A stretch of DNA of 51,927 nucleotides from JAIOIW01 sp050304175 (GTDB taxonomy: Bacteria; Pseudomonadota; Alphaproteobacteria; Rhizobiales; Rhizobiaceae), in the NCBI GenBank assembly GCA_050304175.1, contig JBNLDE010000046.1, positions 1-51,927 on the forward strand, given 5' to 3'. The number at the start of each line of letters is the position of its first letter. Within the stretch, counting starts at the first letter, position 1. Under the pieces are notes generated by a model that searched no databases, was not told the origin of the DNA, and saw only the letters and a program-made list of their open reading frames with translations. Of the stretch, positions 47,981 through 51,927 are shown in pieces. Position numbers and translations under genes: made by a program.

Positions 47981-50166
47981 GCGCCACCCTCCACCAGTTT
48001 GCGGGCGGCCTCGACGATGCCATCGGCGGATGGCATGGTCGCGGCGTAGGCGGGGCCGGTCGCGATGAAGCTATCTTCGGCGCTCAGCCGCGCATGCGGC
48101 GCCGCTCCGTTCTCGTCGAACAAGGTCATCAGCGCTTCCGCAACGCCGCCGGTGCGGCGGGTCTCATCAACGATCAGGATCCTGCGGCATCCCGCGACGG
48201 CCTCGATAAGCGCCTTTTCGGGAAGCGGCGAAAGCCAGCGAAGGTCGATCACCCGCGCGTCGATCCCGTCCTCGGTCAGCCGCTTTTGCGCCTGGCGCGA
48301 CAGGTAGCAGCCATTGGCGAAGGTCACGATGGCAAGGTCCGTCCCGTCGCCATGGATGCCGACCTCGCCGAACGGGATGCGGTCCGACGGATCGGGATAG
48401 CGCGTCATCCAGCCGCCGTCGCCGGCCTCGTGCAGGTCGCGCATCGGGTAGAGCGCGATCGGTTCGAGGAAGACGACGAGACGCTGTTCCTCGCGCGCCA
48501 GCCTCACGCACTCGCGTAACAGCCGGGCGGCATCGGCGCCGTTGGACGGGCACGCCAGGATCAATCCCGGAATGTCGCGCAGCACGGCGACGGAATTGTC
48601 ATTGTGGAAATGACCGCCGAACCCCTTCTGGTAGCCGAGCCCGGCGATCCGCACGACCATCGGGTTCGCGTACTGGCCGGTGGAGAAGAACGGCAATGTC
48701 GCCGCCTCGCCGCGCAACTGGTCCTCGGCATTGTGGAGATAGGCGAGGAACTGGATTTCCGGGATGGGCAGGAAACCGTTATGGGCAAGCCCGATGGCGA
48801 GGCCGAGGATCGATTGTTCGTCGAGCAGCGTGTCGATCACCCTGTCGCGACCGAAGCGCTGCATGATCTTCTGGGTGACGCCGTAGACCCCGCCCTTGCG
48901 GCCAACATCCTCGCCCATGAGCGTGATCTCGCCATGTTCGAGCATGAGGTCGGTGAGCGCCCAGTTGACCAGACGCGACATGATCTGCGGTTCCGCCATG
49001 GCATTTTCGTCGCCGCCGAAAACAGCCTTGCGGTCCTCAGCGGAGGGTCCGTTGCCCGGTTTGGAGGCGCGTTTGGGCGGGACGATGCTTGCCATCACAT
49101 CGGCGGCGGTCTTGAGCCGCGGCCGCGTCACGACCGCGGCGGCAATGCGCGCGACGCGGTCGCAGGTCTGCTCGTAGATCGCCATGGCATCCGCCGGTTG
49201 AAGGGCGTCCGCCCGAGCCAGCAAGCGTACGGAATGGAGTAGCGGATCGTTGGCCTCGTCGGTCTCGACCTCGCTCTTGCTCAGATAGCTGGTGGCGACG
49301 TCGGCGCCGGCATGGCCGTAGAGCCGGACGGTGCGGACATGGAGAAAGGCCGGCTTGCGCCGTCGGCGGACATATTCGGCCGCTTCCCGCGCCACTTGGT
49401 ACGTCTCGAAGATATCCAGCCCGTCGCAGAAGAAGTACTTCAATCCCGGGCGCTGCGCGAAATTTGCCGCGATCCATCCCTGCGGCGTCTTCGTCGATAT
49501 CCCGATGCCGTTGTCCTCGCAGACGAAAAGCAACGGCATCGGTACCGACTGATAGGAGGTCCATTGCGCGGCGTTGAACGCGCCCTGCGCGGTGGAATGG
49601 TTGGCGGAAGCATCGCCGAAGGAACACATGACGATCGCGTCGTCGGCCAGCGCGCGGTGTTCGGGCGGGCGGCGGCGGGCAAGGCCAATCGAATAGGCCG
49701 CCCCGACGGCCTTCGGCAGATGGCTGGCGATGGTCGAGGTCTGCGGCGGAATGTTCAGGGCCTTCGAGCCCAGCACCTTGTGGCGCCCGCCGGATATCGG
49801 GTCTTCCGACGAGCAGGCAAAGGACAGCAGCATGTCCCAGGCAATCGTCTGGCCCGGCACCTGTTCGCTGCGCGCGATCTGGAAGGCTGCATCGCGGTAA
49901 TGCAGGAACGCCATGTCGGTCGGGCGCAGGGCCGCCGCCACGGCGGCCATGCCCTCGTGGCCGGACGAACCGATCGTGTAGTAGCCCTGCCCCGCCTTCT
50001 GCATCGCCCGGCTCTGCCGATCGAGCGCGCGCGACAGGCAGGCGGCCCTGAAGACCGACACCGCCCCGGTCGGCGACAGGGGGCCGGAGGGTTCGCGGCC
50101 GGGCGGCAGGTCGCCGGAGGCGACGCGCTTGAGGAAATTTTCGTGAACGATATCCGCGCGATCCAT
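47977..50166 (-). CDS. fused alpha-beta E1 component of a 2-oxoacid dehydrogenase (TPP-dependent)
   Basis: A 729-residue fusion of E1 alpha (about 1-345) and E1 beta (about 390-729) of branched-chain-type 2-oxoacid dehydrogenases. Alpha part: YRDAAFQIARSEQVPGQ, TPP motif beginning CSFGDASANHSTAQGAFN and ending with CEDNGIGIS; beta part: MGEDVGRKGGVYGVTQ, LDEQSILGLAIGLAHNGF, and a transketolase C-terminal domain with VDETRRTGGVAEAL. No E2 (lipoyl) or E3 gene is visible in the window. First gene of the operon with a FabD-like protein, AmaB and an amine oxidase, so 2-oxoadipate, the next keto acid of lysine/pipecolate breakdown, is a candidate substrate. Ribosome site weak. Confidence 0.82.
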   Translation of the reverse strand: MDRADIVHENFLKRVASGDLPPGREPSGPLSPTGAVSVFRAACLSRALDRQSRAMQKAGQGYYTIGSSGHEGMAAVAAALRPTDMAFLHYRDAAFQIARSEQVPGQTIAWDMLLSFACSSEDPISGGRHKVLGSKALNIPPQTSTIASHLPKAVGAAYSIGLARRRPPEHRALADDAIVMCSFGDASANHSTAQGAFNAAQWTSYQSVPMPLLFVCEDNGIGISTKTPQGWIAANFAQRPGLKYFFCDGLDIFETYQVAREAAEYVRRRRKPAFLHVRTVRLYGHAGADVATSYLSKSEVETDEANDPLLHSVRLLARADALQPADAMAIYEQTCDRVARIAAAVVTRPRLKTAADVMASIVPPKRASKPGNGPSAEDRKAVFGGDENAMAEPQIMSRLVNWALTDLMLEHGEITLMGEDVGRKGGVYGVTQKIMQRFGRDRVIDTLLDEQSILGLAIGLAHNGFLPIPEIQFLAYLHNAEDQLRGEAATLPFFSTGQYANPMVVRIAGLGYQKGFGGHFHNDNSVAVLRDIPGLILACPSNGADAARLLRECVRLAREEQRLVVFLEPIALYPMRDLHEAGDGGWMTRYPDPSDRIPFGEVGIHGDGTDLAIVTFANGCYLSRQAQKRLTEDGIDARVIDLRWLSPLPEKALIEAVAGCRRILIVDETRRTGGVAEALMTLFDENGAAPHARLSAEDSFIATGPAYAATMPSADGIVEAARKLVEGGA

Positions 50167-50276
50167 CTCAGCCGCACGCTCCCGTGGGGCGCCGGCAGGC
50201 GTGCGGCGCGCTCAACCGGCCAGCACCACACAACTTGTCGAGATTGTTCGCATACATCACAGTTGCAAAACCCGAA

Positions 50277-50316
50277 TTATCGCATTCTTTGTATATGGGG
50301 ACAAAAAACGCGATAA
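50277..50316. promoter_or_regulatory. inverted repeat between the divergent LysR gene and E1 operon
   Basis: TTATCGC (50277-50283) and GCGATAA (50310-50316), 7-bp arms with a 26-bp A/T-rich spacer containing TTTGTATATGG. It lies 42 bp before the LysR ATG and 111 bp from the E1 start. Placement suits a LysR binding region, but arms this far apart may be coincidental. Confidence 0.3.
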
Positions 50317-50357
50317 AACCATCGAAATTTGTTCCCAGATTCTGGAGTAAAACTCAC

Positions 50358-51281
50358 ATGATCGCGCCACGCCGCTTTCTGCCCTCGATCAGCTCCCTTC
50401 TGGCCCTGGAGGCGGTCGACCGCCTCGGCAGCGCCACCGCCGCCGCCGACGAGCTTGCGCTCACCCATAGCGCGATCAGCCGGCAGCTCAAGGTGCTGGA
50501 AGGCCAGATCGGGCTGCAACTGGTGATGCGCGACGGCGTTCGCCTGCGGCTCACCCCGGCCGCGCAGGAATATTGCAAGTCGGTCCGCACCTGCCTGCAC
50601 GACCTGTCGCGGGCGTCGCTCAAGCTGAAGGCAAACCCGACCGGCGGCGGTCTCGACCTTGCCATCCTGCCGGCGTTCGGGATGCACTGGCTGGCGCCGC
50701 GGCTACGCCAGTTCGCGGAAGCCCATTCGGAAATCACGGTCAACCTGTCCACCCGGCTGGCGCCGTTCGATTTCGACCGCGAGAATTTCGACGCGGCGAT
50801 CCATTACGGCCTGCGCGACTGGCGCAGCGTGCAGTACCTGGAGATTGCCGAAGAACATGTCCTGGCGGTCTGCGCGCCCGGTTTGCTGCCGTCGCCGCTC
50901 ACCGCACCCGAGGAGCTTTTGCGCCTGCCGCTCCTGCATCTGGAAACGCGGCCTGCCGCCTGGGAAGAATGGTTCGCGGTCCATGGATGCAAGGCCACGG
51001 GACTGCACGGGATGCTGTTCGACCAGTTCTCGACCATGGCGCAGGCGGCGAGCCACGAATTCGGCGTCGCCTTGCTGCCATCCTATCTGGCGCGCCCCGA
51101 GATCGGCAGTGGCCGGTTGGTCGCCGCCTGGGACCGGCCCATGCGCACATCGGGCAAGTACTATCTGGTCTGGCCGGAGAACCGGGCGATGCGCCCGGCG
51201 TTGGAAAAGTTCGTCGCCTGGCTCAGCGGCCTGCTCGTCGACCAGGACCCGTCAGAACAGCCAGCACTCCAGCGCGTATAA
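50358..51281 (+). CDS. LysR-family transcriptional regulator (GcvA-like)
   Basis: A 307-residue LysR regulator. Helix-turn-helix at about residues 8-65 (SSLLALEAVDRLGSATAAAD, LALTHSAISRQLKVLEGQIG), effector domain from GGGLDLAILPAFGMHWLAPRL with VALLPSYLA near 235, typical of the GcvA/AmpR subgroup. ATG at 50358 follows GGAG 11 bases upstream; the longer open frame covers the A/T-rich promoter region and has no site. Divergent from the E1-amaB operon (191-bp spacer), which it probably controls. Confidence 0.88.
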   Translation: MIAPRRFLPSISSLLALEAVDRLGSATAAADELALTHSAISRQLKVLEGQIGLQLVMRDGVRLRLTPAAQEYCKSVRTCLHDLSRASLKLKANPTGGGLDLAILPAFGMHWLAPRLRQFAEAHSEITVNLSTRLAPFDFDRENFDAAIHYGLRDWRSVQYLEIAEEHVLAVCAPGLLPSPLTAPEELLRLPLLHLETRPAAWEEWFAVHGCKATGLHGMLFDQFSTMAQAASHEFGVALLPSYLARPEIGSGRLVAAWDRPMRTSGKYYLVWPENRAMRPALEKFVAWLSGLLVDQDPSEQPALQRV

Positions 51282-51357
51282 CCGCGGCGTGACGGCCGCG
51301 CATGCGACATGGCCAAAGCGGAAGCCGGCCCGGCCGGAGTCGCGCCGCGGGATCCCG

Positions 51358-51927
51358 TCAGACGAGCAAGGGGTCGATCACGTCCACGACGACATGGTTG
51401 GTCGCCAGCAGGTCGTGGCCGTCATAGGCCTGCAACTCGATGTCGAACTGCGCCTGGCCAAAGGCATACGGATCGATCGGGTCGGCGCAGTGGCCGTGGC
51501 TGTGGTGACCCGACGTGAACTGGGACCACCAGGGCCGGTCGGGGTGCGTCTGCGGATCGCCGTCGATGTAGTCGTAAAGGAAATCGAACGCGATGTTTTC
51601 GCTGTTCTGGCTGACATAGGCGTTGCCGTCATCGTCGCCGATGACCGGCAGGCCTGTCTTCTGGTCGAACCAGATCAGGTTGGATCCGCTGCCGTCGTCG
51701 TAATACTGGCCCACGAAGACGCGGTAATCGGTTCCTTCGGTGATGTCGGTGTCGAATTTGAGCACGAACTTGAAACTCGACAGATCGCCGTCGGCCCCGT
51801 TCAGCCCGGTCGCAACCGAATAGTTGAAACTCCAGGCGGCGCGGGCCGCGTTGTCCGATGAAGACCCGTTATCCGTCGACTGGGTTCCCGTCGCCACCTC
51901 GAAGTGGACCAGGCCGTCGGCGCCGAT
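51358..51927 (-). CDS. unrecognised protein, C-terminal part (runs off window end)
   Basis: An open frame of 189 codons continues past the right edge with no stop, so only the C-terminus is seen. I do not recognise the family. It is acidic and rich in Asp, Gly, Asn and Tyr (for example FKFDTDIT-type FVLKFDTDITEGTDYRVF, YYDDGSGSNLIWFDQ, YDYIDGDPQTHPD), carries a His-rich SGHHSHGHCADP segment and ends in VVVDVIDPLLV. The composition suggests an extracellular beta-rich, possibly metal- or calcium-binding protein. It converges with the LysR gene, 76 bp away. Confidence 0.6.
   Translation of the reverse strand: MGADGLVHFEVATGTQSTDNGSSSDNAARAAWSFNYSVATGLNGADGDLSSFKFVLKFDTDITEGTDYRVFVGQYYDDGSGSNLIWFDQKTGLPVIGDDDGNAYVSQNSENIAFDFLYDYIDGDPQTHPDRPWWSQFTSGHHSHGHCADPIDPYAFGQAQFDIELQAYDGHDLLATNHVVVDVIDPLLV

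Noticed and set aside
1..51927. CRISPR arrays, tRNA/rRNA genes, phage genes, complete transposons
   Set aside because: No regularly spaced repeats, RNA gene signatures, integrase or intact transposase genes were found by reading; a dedicated search was not possible.

Overview
The window looks like a chromosomal segment of a metabolically versatile alphaproteobacterium, most likely Hyphomicrobiales (Rhizobiales). The DNA is GC-rich, the genes are tightly packed with ATGA/TAATG overlaps, and the gene families (aioXSRBA in Agrobacterium-like order, solo BioY, fused E1-type dehydrogenase, PFOR with a DHOD-like partner) fit that group. This assignment is inferred from gene content and not from a marker gene. 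No rRNA, tRNA, CRISPR array or intact insertion sequence was seen.

Region 1 (1-10.7 kb, minus strand) is a long catabolic operon. A TorT-like binding protein, an RbsA-like ATPase and an RbsC-like permease are followed by PxpA, a biotin carrier protein, biotin carboxylase, PxpB, PxpC, BioY, a cupin, GabT and the start of GabD. The theme is uptake and opening of 5-oxoproline or a similar cyclic amide, with its own biotin-dependent module, followed by glutamate/GABA-type metabolism. A divergent LysR regulator (10747-11664) and an 18-bp palindrome lie in front of it.

Region 2 (11.7-21.4 kb) is an arsenite-oxidation island: aioX-aioS-aioR, a sigma-54 promoter with an upstream palindrome, aioB-aioA, a strong terminator, moeA and a nitroreductase. 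It is bounded by broken genes: remnants of a TRAP transporter (dctP/dctQ) on one side and a fragment of an IS3-family element on the other. The cytochrome c gene often found after aioA is absent.

Region 3 (21.4-28.9 kb, plus strand) holds an orphan allophanate hydrolase, then an AraC-family regulator with an aldehyde dehydrogenase, an alpha/beta hydrolase, a Tat-exported small subunit and a GMC oxidoreductase. Together these look like a pathway oxidising an alcohol through an aldehyde to an acid.

Region 4 (29-37.8 kb) has two different shikimate/quinate dehydrogenase paralogues flanking a three-gene operon of secreted proteins (Sel1/PG-binding-like/PDZ/SH3-like; a large unrecognised Cys-containing protein; a PASTA-domain protein). 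A TetR gene with a palindromic operator candidate precedes the second aroE-like gene.

Region 5 (37.8-44.1 kb, minus) is a ferredoxin/GltD-like oxidoreductase, pyruvate:ferredoxin oxidoreductase (NifJ type) and DHOD-like operon. In front of it is a well-placed FNR/FixK-type box and -10 element, suggesting induction at low oxygen.

Region 6 (44.2-51.3 kb) is a divergent LysR gene and a four-gene operon: fused E1 dehydrogenase, an acyltransferase-like protein lacking the malonyl-binding arginine, a piperideine-6-carboxylate (ALDH7) dehydrogenase and an FAD amine/pipecolate oxidase. It resembles a pipecolate/lysine catabolic pathway with an unusual terminal step. The window ends inside an unrecognised gene.
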